From an uncultured Desulfobacterales bacterium (lineage in GTDB: Bacteria; Desulfobacterota; Desulfobacteria; Desulfobacterales; JAHEIW01): a DNA stretch of 32,805 bases. The stretch lies in NCBI GenBank assembly GCA_947259495.1, contig CAMYLV010000033.1:1-32805 (forward strand). The letters run 5' to 3'. Positions 7,534-15,426 of the stretch are shown here, piece by piece (the first letter of the stretch is position 1; each line of letters starts with the position of its first letter). The notes beneath the pieces were generated by a model. It saw only the letters and a program-made list of their open reading frames with translations. It was not told where the DNA came from and made no database searches. A program made the position numbers and the translations under genes.

Positions 7534-8439
7534 TTACTCCCAGATGCGCGATTCCAGTACCTGCTCCATTGAAAAATCCTCCAGCCCCAGATAATACGCT
7601 GCCGCATCAATAAGCGCTTCCATGGGGACCAGCCCGACGATTTCACTGCCGATCACATTGACTCCATAGCGGCGGGCTTCGACTTTGATCAGTTCAAAGG
7701 CCCGGTATAGAGCGGTTTTGCTGTAGTCGGTCAGGTTCATCGATACCTGCACCAATCCCCGGTCTTTTAATTCAATGCCGATGCCCTTACAGTATCTAAG
7801 CCCGCCGCTGATATGCCGGACCTTTTTAGCAATTTCGTTGGCAATCTCGAGGTTGCCGCTGTCCAGGTTGACATTATAGGCCACCAGCGGCGTTCGAGCA
7901 CCGATGGCGGTCACGCCGGCTGCGGGATGAATCTTGGCGGGGCCAAAATCGGGTTTCCATTTTGCCTGTTTGATTTTTTCTATCATACCCTCATATTGGC
8001 CTTTGCGAATGTTGGTCAAATTCTGCCTTTCAGGGCGGCTGGCCGATTTTTCATACAGATAAACGGGAAGAGAATATTTCTGGGCTGCCTTTTTTGCGAC
8101 TTCTTTGGAAAAGGCGATAGCTTCTTCCATATGGACGTTTTTAATCGGAATAAATGGAACGACGTCGATAGCCCCCATCCTCGGATGCTGGCCCTGGTGG
8201 GTTCTCATATCGATGACCTCGATGGCACAGCCCATTGCCGCGATGACGGCTGTTTTGAGGGCATCCGGTTCTCCGACCACCGTAATGACCATCCGATTGT
8301 GATCTCTGTCTGTTTGATAGTCGAGAAGCTTAACACCTTTTTTGCCCCGAAAGGGTGCCACTATTTTTTCGATGTTTTTCGAATTTCGTCCCTCACTGAA
8401 ATTGGGCACACATTCGATTATTTTTTTCATCCCAGCCAT
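7534..8439 (-). CDS. ftcD: glutamate formimidoyltransferase
   Basis: FtcD moves the formimino group from N-formimino-glutamate to tetrahydrofolate, giving glutamate and 5-formimino-THF. The 301-residue protein is the stand-alone bacterial form, with the cyclodeaminase as a separate gene (fchA), unlike the fused mammalian enzyme. Visible family marks are the start ECVPNFSEGR, the active-site stretch MRTHQGQHPRMGAIDVVPF at about 78-96, and SEIVGLVPMEAL near the C terminus. The ATG at 8439 has AGGAG five bases upstream. With this gene the operon follows the folate-dependent branch of histidine breakdown rather than HutF/HutG or HutG alone. Confidence 0.93.
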   Translation of the reverse strand: MAGMKKIIECVPNFSEGRNSKNIEKIVAPFRGKKGVKLLDYQTDRDHNRMVITVVGEPDALKTAVIAAMGCAIEVIDMRTHQGQHPRMGAIDVVPFIPIKNVHMEEAIAFSKEVAKKAAQKYSLPVYLYEKSASRPERQNLTNIRKGQYEGMIEKIKQAKWKPDFGPAKIHPAAGVTAIGARTPLVAYNVNLDSGNLEIANEIAKKVRHISGGLRYCKGIGIELKDRGLVQVSMNLTDYSKTALYRAFELIKVEARRYGVNVIGSEIVGLVPMEALIDAAAYYLGLEDFSMEQVLESRIWE

Positions 8440-8468
8440 GTCTTTCTCCTGGATTTAATTTTTCTCAT

Positions 8469-8552
8469 CGCAGAGTTCGCTGAGTTTATTTTTCTTTTTG
8501 CTTTCCATTGAGAGGACGGAAAGCAAAAAACTATCTCTCTGCGAACTCTGCG
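8469..8552. repeat. nested cruciform between hutU and ftcD
   Basis: Outer perfect 12-bp arms CGCAGAGTTCGC (8469-8480) and GCGAACTCTGCG (8541-8552) enclose inner perfect 12-bp arms TTTTTGCTTTCC (8495-8506) and GGAAAGCAAAAA (8518-8529). On the operon strand no T-run follows, so it is not a classical terminator. It could set the relative amount of HutU and the downstream enzymes by processing or stabilising the mRNA, or be a mobile palindrome. Confidence 0.75.
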
Positions 8553-8565
8553 TCTCTGCGACGAA

Positions 8566-10611
8566 TTATTTTTTCAAGTCAGCAAATGCTTTCGTAACCA
8601 GGTCCGCCACCATTTTATCATCGGCGATATAGGGTATGGTGATGTGATCTGACCCCGCACGCATTTTGTTATACTGGATGCTGGTGTCAATTGAATTTGC
8701 ATTGCGGGCCCATGCCCGGCGGGCCACACCCCCCATTACATCCCATGGGATCGCGCGCCGGATGACGGCATCGACGCGCTCGCTGCCGTCTAAAACGAGC
8801 CCGAATCCACCGTTGATGGCATTGCCGATGCCCACTCCGCCGCCGTTGTGCAGGGCCACCAGACTCATGCCCCGGGCGGCATTGCCGGCATAGCAGTGAA
8901 TCGCCATGTCAGCGGTAATATTACTACCGTCTTTGATGTTGGCGGTTTCCCTGAACGGCGAATCCGTGCCGCCGGTATCATGGTGATCGCGGCCCAGCAT
9001 GACCGGACCGATTTCAGCATTGCGTACCATTTCGTTGAATTTCAAAGCGATGTTCATGCGCCCCATGGCGTCCTGATATAAAATTCGCGCTTGCGTTCCC
9101 ACCACCAGCCGGTTCTTTGCGGCATCGCGAATCCAAACATAGTTATCCCTGTCCTGGAAGCGTCTTTGCGGATCGATGCATTTCAGGGCCGCCCGGTCGG
9201 TTTTTACCAGATCTTCTTCTTCTCCGCTCAAGCACACCCATCTGAATGGGCCATAGCCGTAATCGAAAAGAATCGGTCCCATGATGTCTTCGACATAGGA
9301 CTGGAAGACAAATCCATCAAGGGGATCTTTGCCGTTTTTGCAGATCTCGCTGACGCCGGCATCAAAGACGGCCTTGAGAAAACTGTTGCCGTAATCGAAA
9401 AAATAGGTGCCCCGATCCGCCAGGGCTTTGATGAGCTCAAAATGGCGCCGCAGCGTGGCGTCAACCATTTCCTTGAAACCGGCATGGCCGGAGCGCAGCA
9501 GCTCGTTGCGTTCCTCAAAGGAAATCCCCTGCGGGCAGTAACCGCCATCATATACCGCGTGGCAGGAGGTTTGATCCGATAACAGATCAATCTTTACGGT
9601 GTGGTTGACAGCATATTCCAGCAGGTCGACCACATTGCCGTAAAAGGCGATCGCCGTACTCTTCTTTTGCTGTTGATATTGTGCGGCGACCTTGAAAGCT
9701 TCAGCCGGATCCTCGGTTACCCGGCTGACCCATCCCTGTTCAAGCCGGGTTTCGATCCGGGAATAATCGACTTCGGCAATTATACCCACGCCGTTGGCAA
9801 TTTCGATGGCCTTGCCCTGGGCACCGCTCATGCCGCCAAGGCCGGAGGTAACAAATAAGCGTCCACTTAAATCCTGATCGGCCGGAATGCCGAGTTTGTC
9901 CCGACCGGCGTTGAGAATGGTGCTGTAAGTGCCGTGCACGATCCCCTGGGGGCCGATATACATCCACCCACCGGCGGTCATCTGACCGTAGTTGGAGACC
10001 CCCAGGGCCGCGGCACGGTTCCAGTTTTGCAGATCGTCAAAGCAGCCCACCATTATGCCGTTGGTGATGATGACGCGCGGTGCCGCCGGTGATGATGTGA
10101 ACAATCCCAGCGGGTGGCCGGATGCCATAACCAGCGTTTGCTTCCGGTTTAGCGTTTCAAGGTATCTTTTGATTAAATGGTACTGCATCCAGTTCTGACA
10201 GACCTGGCCGGTTTCGCCGTAGGTTACTAATTCATAGGGGTAAAGCGCGACATCAAAGTCCAAATTGTTGTCGATCATGACCTGAAATGCGCGGCCCTCG
10301 ATACAGGGGCTGCGGTATGCATCGATCGGCCGGCCTTTGATATGGCCTGCGGGTCGAAATCGATATCCGTAAATTCTTCCCCGGGTCAGCAGTTCCGTTA
10401 AGAATTCGGGTGCCAGCTGTTGATGCCATTTTTGCGGAACATAGCGCAGGGCATTCCTTAAAGCGAGTTCGGTATCCTTTTGATTAAGTGTGAAATGGCG
10501 GGCCGGGGCCCTGCGGATGCCGGCGACAAATGGCGGCATTTCCGGCAGGTCATCAAACATGTCTTCCAGTTTAATCGTCATTGCTTTTGAAATCCTTGCA
10601 TTAACTTCCAT
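8566..10611 (-). CDS. hutU: urocanate hydratase, long (eukaryote-like) form
   Basis: HutU adds water to urocanate, using tightly bound NAD, to give imidazolone-propionate. The protein has 681 residues, whereas classical bacterial urocanases have about 555, and it resembles the long form of animals: DQTSCHAVYDGGYCP, GPFRWVCLSG, RDHHDTGGTDSPFRET and NGGFGLVLDGSE. The nucleotide-binding GLGGMSGAQGKA lies near residues 257-268. The position that reads ARICW in short urocanases, with its catalytic Cys, reads ARILY here. GPFRWVC offers a cysteine elsewhere. A purine-rich AAGGGAAAA overlapping the upstream isomerase stop serves the ATG at 10611, so the two genes are probably translated together. Confidence 0.93.
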   Translation of the reverse strand: MEVNARISKAMTIKLEDMFDDLPEMPPFVAGIRRAPARHFTLNQKDTELALRNALRYVPQKWHQQLAPEFLTELLTRGRIYGYRFRPAGHIKGRPIDAYRSPCIEGRAFQVMIDNNLDFDVALYPYELVTYGETGQVCQNWMQYHLIKRYLETLNRKQTLVMASGHPLGLFTSSPAAPRVIITNGIMVGCFDDLQNWNRAAALGVSNYGQMTAGGWMYIGPQGIVHGTYSTILNAGRDKLGIPADQDLSGRLFVTSGLGGMSGAQGKAIEIANGVGIIAEVDYSRIETRLEQGWVSRVTEDPAEAFKVAAQYQQQKKSTAIAFYGNVVDLLEYAVNHTVKIDLLSDQTSCHAVYDGGYCPQGISFEERNELLRSGHAGFKEMVDATLRRHFELIKALADRGTYFFDYGNSFLKAVFDAGVSEICKNGKDPLDGFVFQSYVEDIMGPILFDYGYGPFRWVCLSGEEEDLVKTDRAALKCIDPQRRFQDRDNYVWIRDAAKNRLVVGTQARILYQDAMGRMNIALKFNEMVRNAEIGPVMLGRDHHDTGGTDSPFRETANIKDGSNITADMAIHCYAGNAARGMSLVALHNGGGVGIGNAINGGFGLVLDGSERVDAVIRRAIPWDVMGGVARRAWARNANSIDTSIQYNKMRAGSDHITIPYIADDKMVADLVTKAFADLKK

Positions 10612-10623
10612 GACAATTTTCCC

Positions 10624-11520
10624 TTAACGCGGGCTGTCTTGTGTTATTCCTAAAACCTCCCGACAATATTTAATGCTCCGCACGATAGTCTCTTTTTCCA
10701 TCCTCAGGGCCGTTTCCCTATCATCAAGAGGTATTTCCATCTCAGTTTCAATATTAATTCGTTTCATGGATGATCGGGTTTTGATGATCTCATAGGCGCG
10801 CTTTATGTCAATGTCCCCGTCACCGACGGCGGTTCCCGTTAGCTTAAATCCGTGGCGCTGAAATTCGATACGGTCGTCCCGGAAATGATTCGTAAAAGCA
10901 CGCGGAGCCAGATTTTCAATGGCCTCCATCGGATCTTCCATGACCATCAAGGCATTGACGGTATCGATGCAGGCACCGACCAGCGGGTTGTCGACCTGGT
11001 CCAACAGCCAGAGGATCTCCTCTGAAAAAGTGTCGCAGTGATTTTCCACAGCAATTTTGACGCCGGCGTCTTCGGCGGCCGGGACCAGCTGTTTTAGCCG
11101 GGAGGCAACGGATTTTATTTGCGCCATTACTTCAGGATGGAAACGGCTGGCCGCTACCGGGCGCGGCCGGATTAAGTCCATACTGAGCTTGACGATATCC
11201 GCCCCTAAAAATTTTGCAGTGGCAATCGCTTCTGCCGGGTCATGCTGAATTCCGATTCCCTGTCCGCCAAGGTCCATGGAAAAGTTGTATTCGAGATACA
11301 GATCCCGTTCGCGCGCTGCCATGCCGACTTCTTCAAGATAAGCCGGTTCCAGACTTTCCAGAACCCCGTCATCTAAATGCAGGCCGTCTATTCCCCAGCG
11401 AACCGCCTGGTCCAGAAGTTCCAAGGTGCTCAACTGCCTGGGCCAGGGCAGGTTAAAGTCGGCCCAGGCCTGTCCGATGCCGTGAAGATAAAGACTATAT
11501 GTGTGCAGTCCCAGCAACAT
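10624..11520 (-). CDS. TIM-barrel sugar-phosphate isomerase/epimerase-like protein
   Basis: The 298-residue protein belongs to the xylose-isomerase-like/AP-endonuclease-2 family of divalent-metal TIM barrels. Likely metal ligands are Glu in KIAVENHCD, Asp in GACIDTVNAL, His in FTNHFRDD and Glu in INIETEME. Its substrate cannot be read from the sequence. It is the first gene of the hut operon, 12 bp before hutU, though no isomerase is needed for histidine breakdown; this suggests a second substrate or a side branch. A paralogue with the same opening (MLLGLHTYSL) begins at 32480. I see no clear ribosome site before the ATG. Confidence 0.8.
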   Translation of the reverse strand: MLLGLHTYSLYLHGIGQAWADFNLPWPRQLSTLELLDQAVRWGIDGLHLDDGVLESLEPAYLEEVGMAARERDLYLEYNFSMDLGGQGIGIQHDPAEAIATAKFLGADIVKLSMDLIRPRPVAASRFHPEVMAQIKSVASRLKQLVPAAEDAGVKIAVENHCDTFSEEILWLLDQVDNPLVGACIDTVNALMVMEDPMEAIENLAPRAFTNHFRDDRIEFQRHGFKLTGTAVGDGDIDIKRAYEIIKTRSSMKRINIETEMEIPLDDRETALRMEKETIVRSIKYCREVLGITQDSPR

Positions 11521-11564
11521 TTTGCGTTGAAATGTCTAATCCTGGATACCTTAATTGATTGGCT

Positions 11565-11650
11565 TTATAGTGGTTGTCAAAAAAACGTTCCGGTATTGAA
11601 ACGTTTTTTCTACAACCACCTATGCCGCAATTCCGTAATTGGGTGTTTTT
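11565..11650 (-). repeat. 86-bp dispersed repeat, copy B (inverted)
   Basis: This is the reverse complement of the copy at 602-687, with 6 differences over 86 bases. It lies in the divergent spacer between the isomerase-hutU operon and hutH. The nested hairpin (GGTTGT/ACAACC outside, AACGTTTTTT-type arms inside) is kept in both copies, which suggests the structure matters. Confidence 0.85.
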
Positions 11651-11736
11651 AGTGGAAAGCTGTATATATGCTTGTGATGTTCGGAATTCGTTGCGGGGAA
11701 AGATAACTTGTATTGAAAGTCCTTGCAAGGTAATAT

Positions 11737-11766
11737 TTGACAACTCTTCGTTCACCGTTCTATTCT
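11737..11766 (+). promoter_or_regulatory. candidate sigma-70 promoter of hutH
   Basis: A perfect -35 box TTGACA (11737-11742) is followed after 18 bases by TATTCT (11761-11766), which matches four of six -10 positions. Transcription would start near 11773, about 40 bp before the hutH ATG at 11815. The 20-bp motif at 11776 then falls at the transcript start, where a repressor could act. Confidence 0.45.
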
Positions 11767-11775
11767 AATTTCGTT

Positions 11776-11795
11776 TTGTTTACGACCAATTGGGG
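11776..11795 (+). promoter_or_regulatory. shared leader motif, copy 1 (hutH)
   Basis: TTGTTTACGACCAATTGGGG matches 18 of 20 bases of 18425-18444, which lies upstream of the second mttB-like gene. The two places are otherwise unlike. The position just after the likely -10 box of hutH suits an operator. It has little internal symmetry (CCAATTGG is a short palindrome here only). Confidence 0.45.
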
Positions 11796-11814
11796 CAATA
11801 GTGAGGCCAATGTT

Positions 11815-13344
11815 ATGAAGACCATATTTCTGGGTGTGGAGGGTATGGCTCTGGAGCACCTGATTGCCATTGCCAGAAACAGCGCACAGGTTCAATTGAC
11901 CGCTGACGCAGAGAAGCAGATACAAAAAAGTCGACACCTGATTGAGCGCTGGGTGCAGGAAGAGCGAAGAATATATGGCATCACCACCGGATTTGGCGCC
12001 CTCAGTGATGTTTCCATATCCAGAGCCGATACCCGTCGCCTTCAAAAAAACATACTGATGAGCCATGCCGCCGGTGTCGGCAGACCTTTTGATGAGGAAA
12101 CCGTCAGAGCCATCCTGGCGCTGCGCATAAAGGATTTGGCCAGGGGCCATTCCGGTATTCATCTATCAACTGTACAACAGCTGGTGGCGCTTTTGAACTG
12201 GGGGGTGAGTCCGTTCATTCCTGAAAAAGGCTCGGTGGGGGCCAGCGGCGATTTGGCCCCGTTGGCCCATCTTGCCCTGGTTCTGATCGGGAGGGGGGAA
12301 GCCTTTTACAAGGGGCAGCGGCTAACCGGTCGACAGGCACTCAACAAATGCGGTCTTAAGCCGTTGCAGCTGGAAGCCGGTGAAGGCCTGGCGCTGGTCA
12401 ACGGCACTCAGGTGATGACCGCCATCGGTGGACTGGCGGTCTATGATGCCGGCCGGCTTGCCAAGTTGACCGACATCGCCGCGGCTATGAGCCTGGAAGT
12501 ACTGATGGGCAGCCGCATGGAATTTGATCCCAAAATCCATGAGGTTAGACCCCATCCCGGCCAGGCAGCCGCAGCCGATAACATGGCACGCATCACCCAA
12601 AATAGCGAAATCATCACTTCCCATAAAGATTGCGTCCGCGTTCAGGACGCTTACACATTAAGGTGTTCACCACAGGTCCATGGGGCCACGCGGGATGCCA
12701 TCCGCTATTGCCGCGATGTGATTGAAACCGAGATGAATTCTTCCACTAATAATCCACTGATATTTGCAGATTCAGAAGCGTTTTTACTGGGCGGCAACTT
12801 CCACGGTCAACCGGTTGCGCTGGCGATGGATTTTCTCGGAATAGCGGTTGCCGAGCTTGCGGATATCTCGGAACGACGAATCGAACGCCTGGTCAATCCC
12901 ATGCTCAGCGGCCTGCCGGCTTTTCTGGTGGATGACGGCGGGCTTAATTCCGGGTTTATGCTCGTCCAATACACCGCTGCGGCCCTTGTTTCTGAAAACA
13001 AGGTACTCTGTCATCCGGCCAGTATCGATTCAATTCCCACCTCGGCGAATAAGGAAGATCACGTTTCGATGGGAACCATTTCGGCGCGAAAATGCAGAGA
13101 AATTGTCAGCAATACCGAAGATGTCATTGCGATTGAACTTTTGAGTGCCGCCCAGGCGCTCGATTTGTTTACCAATCTGAAACCCGGCGAGGGCACCCTG
13201 GCCGCCTACCAGGTAATTCGGAAGACGGTTCCCCACCTTGAAAAGGACCGCATTCTCTCCTCAGATATCGCCGCTGTCAAGGCGTTGATGCGCAGCGGTA
13301 AGATCGTCAACGCGGTAGAAAAACAGGTCGGTGCACTTCAGTAA
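11815..13344 (+). CDS. hutH: histidine ammonia-lyase
   Basis: HutH removes ammonia from L-histidine to give trans-urocanate, the entry step of the pathway. With the start at 11815 the protein has 509 residues, the family's usual length, and residue numbers line up with the Pseudomonas putida enzyme: Tyr54 (YGITTGFG), His84 (MSHAAG), the MIO-forming Ala143-Ser144-Gly145 in GSVGASGDLAP, Asn196, Gln277, Arg283, Phe329 and Glu414 (ANKEDHVSM). His83 and Glu414 in P. putida numbering are associated with histidine use, which argues against a Phe/Tyr lyase. An earlier in-frame TTG at 11737 is part of the promoter instead. GAGG lies about 10 bases upstream. It is divergent from the rest of the hut genes and leads an AOR and an mttB-like gene. 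Confidence 0.95.
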   Translation: MKTIFLGVEGMALEHLIAIARNSAQVQLTADAEKQIQKSRHLIERWVQEERRIYGITTGFGALSDVSISRADTRRLQKNILMSHAAGVGRPFDEETVRAILALRIKDLARGHSGIHLSTVQQLVALLNWGVSPFIPEKGSVGASGDLAPLAHLALVLIGRGEAFYKGQRLTGRQALNKCGLKPLQLEAGEGLALVNGTQVMTAIGGLAVYDAGRLAKLTDIAAAMSLEVLMGSRMEFDPKIHEVRPHPGQAAAADNMARITQNSEIITSHKDCVRVQDAYTLRCSPQVHGATRDAIRYCRDVIETEMNSSTNNPLIFADSEAFLLGGNFHGQPVALAMDFLGIAVAELADISERRIERLVNPMLSGLPAFLVDDGGLNSGFMLVQYTAAALVSENKVLCHPASIDSIPTSANKEDHVSMGTISARKCREIVSNTEDVIAIELLSAAQALDLFTNLKPGEGTLAAYQVIRKTVPHLEKDRILSSDIAAVKALMRSGKIVNAVEKQVGALQ

Positions 13345-13525
13345 TTGAAACCCTCATTTGGTAAAAATGTGTTGAGTAAACATACCTTTATGCCGAACTT
13401 ATATTTAGCGATGGTAGGAGTTTTCTTTCTTGACACAGATTTCGCAATTCTCTAAGTTAAATTGTTTTAGCAGACTCAGACCCAATGTGGGTTAATTTGA
13501 AATCGAAAGGTGCTTTCTCGTTTTT

Positions 13526-15409
13526 ATGAGCGTATCCGGGCAAATTCTTGATATCGATTTAACCACCGAAACATGGAAGCTTTCTGAAAACCCGGAAGAC
13601 CTGGCCGGAGAATATTTTGGCGGGCGCGGGCTCAATGTTAAGCTCCTCTATGATCAAATTCCTCCCGGAACCGATCCTTTGGGACCCCAGAACATTCTTA
13701 CTTTGTCCTGTGGCATGCTGACCGGCACTGCGGCACCGGCGTCTTCCAGACTGCATATCAATGCTCTGTCTCCCTTAACCGGTATCTTAGGCGGCTCCAA
13801 CGTCGGCGGCGGATTTGGCATAAGCCTGCGTATGGGCGATATCCAGCAGTTGGTCATACGCGGTCGGGCTTCGAGACCGGTGTACATCTGGATTGATGGT
13901 GACTCTATTGAGATTCGCAACGCCAAATCTCTCTGGGGCAAAGATACGTGGGAAACCGAGGACCTGCTAAAAAACAGGCTGGGTACAGAAAAATTAAATA
14001 TTCTGGCCATCGGTCCAGGCGGCGAAAACGGATGCAGTTTCGGCTGTATCATCACCGAACGGGATCATGCGGCCGGGCGCACCGGCATGGGTACCGTTAT
14101 GGGGTCCAAAAAATTGAAGGCCATTGTAATTAAAACCCAAAGGCCCCAAGCTGCATTTCGCCCTAAAAATAACACCCATGAAGCCATCAAGCGCTACCTG
14201 TGGCAGATGCAATACTCGCCTGAGTTCAAGAGCATGAAAGCGCATGGCGGAGCCGGTTATGTTGACTGGGCGGATGAACTGGGTATTTTGGGCACCCGAA
14301 ATTACCGCGACTATCACTTTGAGGCCGCCAGGCGTATTGACGGCAAGCATCTGAAAGAAAATATTACGCGAAAACACGGTTGTCCGCGATGCCCGGTTCA
14401 ATGTAAAGCCGATCTAAAATTTTCAACCGGAAGACTAAAAGGCAAAAAAGCCGTGAGGCCCGAGTTCGAGCCCATGCTGGCGCTGGGCGCCAAGTGCGGG
14501 TTAAACGATTTGCAGACCCTGGTTTATCTGGACAATCTGTGTACCCGGCTGGGTCTTGACAGCATTTCAGCCGGAACCGTCATTGCTTTTGCCATGGATC
14601 TTTTTGATCGCGGTATTTTAACCACGTCGGATACCGGCGGATTAGATCTTAACTGGGGTAACGGGGAGGCAATGGAAATGCTGATCCGGCAAATGGCCGA
14701 TTGCAAAGGGTTCGGTAGAATCCTTGCCAAAGGTGTCCGTCGGGCAGCGCAGATCATCGGTCGTGGCGCCGAGCGCTATGCGGCCCACATTAAAGGCCTG
14801 GAAATGGCCGGTTATCACCCCTATAACATGATGGGAACGGCCCTCGGGTATTCAGTTTCCAGCCGGGGCGCAGATTTCAGTGATATCTATGCAACTCTGG
14901 AGTACAAATGGTTGCCGGAAAAAGCGACGAAGGTCTTCGGCACTCCGGTTTCGTCCGATCCGCGGTCGATACAGGGAAAAGCCGAACTGGTGCGAAGATC
15001 CATGATTGTCGGTTCGGTGTTAGACTGTCTGGGGCTCTGTAAGGTTCCGGCGCTTTGCCTGATTTGCACCTATGATCTGGTGAGTGAGGCCGAACTCGTT
15101 TCTGCCTTGAGCGGCCGGGCAGTGAGCATTACCGAGCTTTTTATGGCCGGCGAAAGGATTGTCAACCTCGAGCGGTTGTTTAACCTGCAACACGGGGCCG
15201 GAATTTCGGATGATCGGCTACCGGATATGTTTTTTGAGAAAGAGTATAATGCCGGTATAGAGCCCTCAAAACCGGCCGAGTGGATGGAGCCCATGAAGCA
15301 GGAGTTTTATAAGATTATGGGCTGGGATGACACCGGTCAGCCGACGGCCGAAAAATTGGCTGAGCTGGGCTTGGCCCGGCCGCAATGCGCAGCGCAGCCG
15401 GCAGCCTGA
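13526..15409 (+). CDS. aldehyde:ferredoxin oxidoreductase (tungsten/pterin), AOR-1
   Basis: The 627-residue enzyme belongs to the AOR family, which oxidises aldehydes to acids, or runs in reverse, with ferredoxin. It has the N-terminal bis-pterin-binding domain (GGRGLNVKLLYDQIPPGTDP, later AGRTGMGTVMGSKKLKAI). The [4Fe-4S] ligands are Cys286, Cys289 and Cys293 (HGCPRCPVQC) plus Cys504 in the DCLGLC motif. PEFEPMLALG holds the conserved Glu. The substrate is not deducible. It follows hutH by 181 bp on the same strand and precedes an mttB-like gene, so it may treat an aldehyde released in amine breakdown. Unlike AOR-2, no ferredoxin gene lies beside it. The ribosome site is weak. Confidence 0.92.
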   Translation: MSVSGQILDIDLTTETWKLSENPEDLAGEYFGGRGLNVKLLYDQIPPGTDPLGPQNILTLSCGMLTGTAAPASSRLHINALSPLTGILGGSNVGGGFGISLRMGDIQQLVIRGRASRPVYIWIDGDSIEIRNAKSLWGKDTWETEDLLKNRLGTEKLNILAIGPGGENGCSFGCIITERDHAAGRTGMGTVMGSKKLKAIVIKTQRPQAAFRPKNNTHEAIKRYLWQMQYSPEFKSMKAHGGAGYVDWADELGILGTRNYRDYHFEAARRIDGKHLKENITRKHGCPRCPVQCKADLKFSTGRLKGKKAVRPEFEPMLALGAKCGLNDLQTLVYLDNLCTRLGLDSISAGTVIAFAMDLFDRGILTTSDTGGLDLNWGNGEAMEMLIRQMADCKGFGRILAKGVRRAAQIIGRGAERYAAHIKGLEMAGYHPYNMMGTALGYSVSSRGADFSDIYATLEYKWLPEKATKVFGTPVSSDPRSIQGKAELVRRSMIVGSVLDCLGLCKVPALCLICTYDLVSEAELVSALSGRAVSITELFMAGERIVNLERLFNLQHGAGISDDRLPDMFFEKEYNAGIEPSKPAEWMEPMKQEFYKIMGWDDTGQPTAEKLAELGLARPQCAAQPAA

Positions 15410-15426
15410 TTTCCATCTGCGAGGCA

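Noticed and set aside
11815-13344. HutH as an ergothionase or Phe/Tyr lyase
   Set aside because: His84, Gln277, Arg283 and Glu414 align with the histidine-specific active site of the P. putida enzyme, and all other hut genes are present. Activity on an N-methylated histidine is not excluded, but the simplest call is histidine ammonia-lyase.
13430-13446. Sigma-54-like site TGACAC-N5-CGC upstream of AOR-1
   Set aside because: The GG at -24 reads GA and the -12 GC context is off by one base (TCGC), so the essential positions are not met. A sigma-70 -35 (TTGACA at 13430) has no good -10 partner either.
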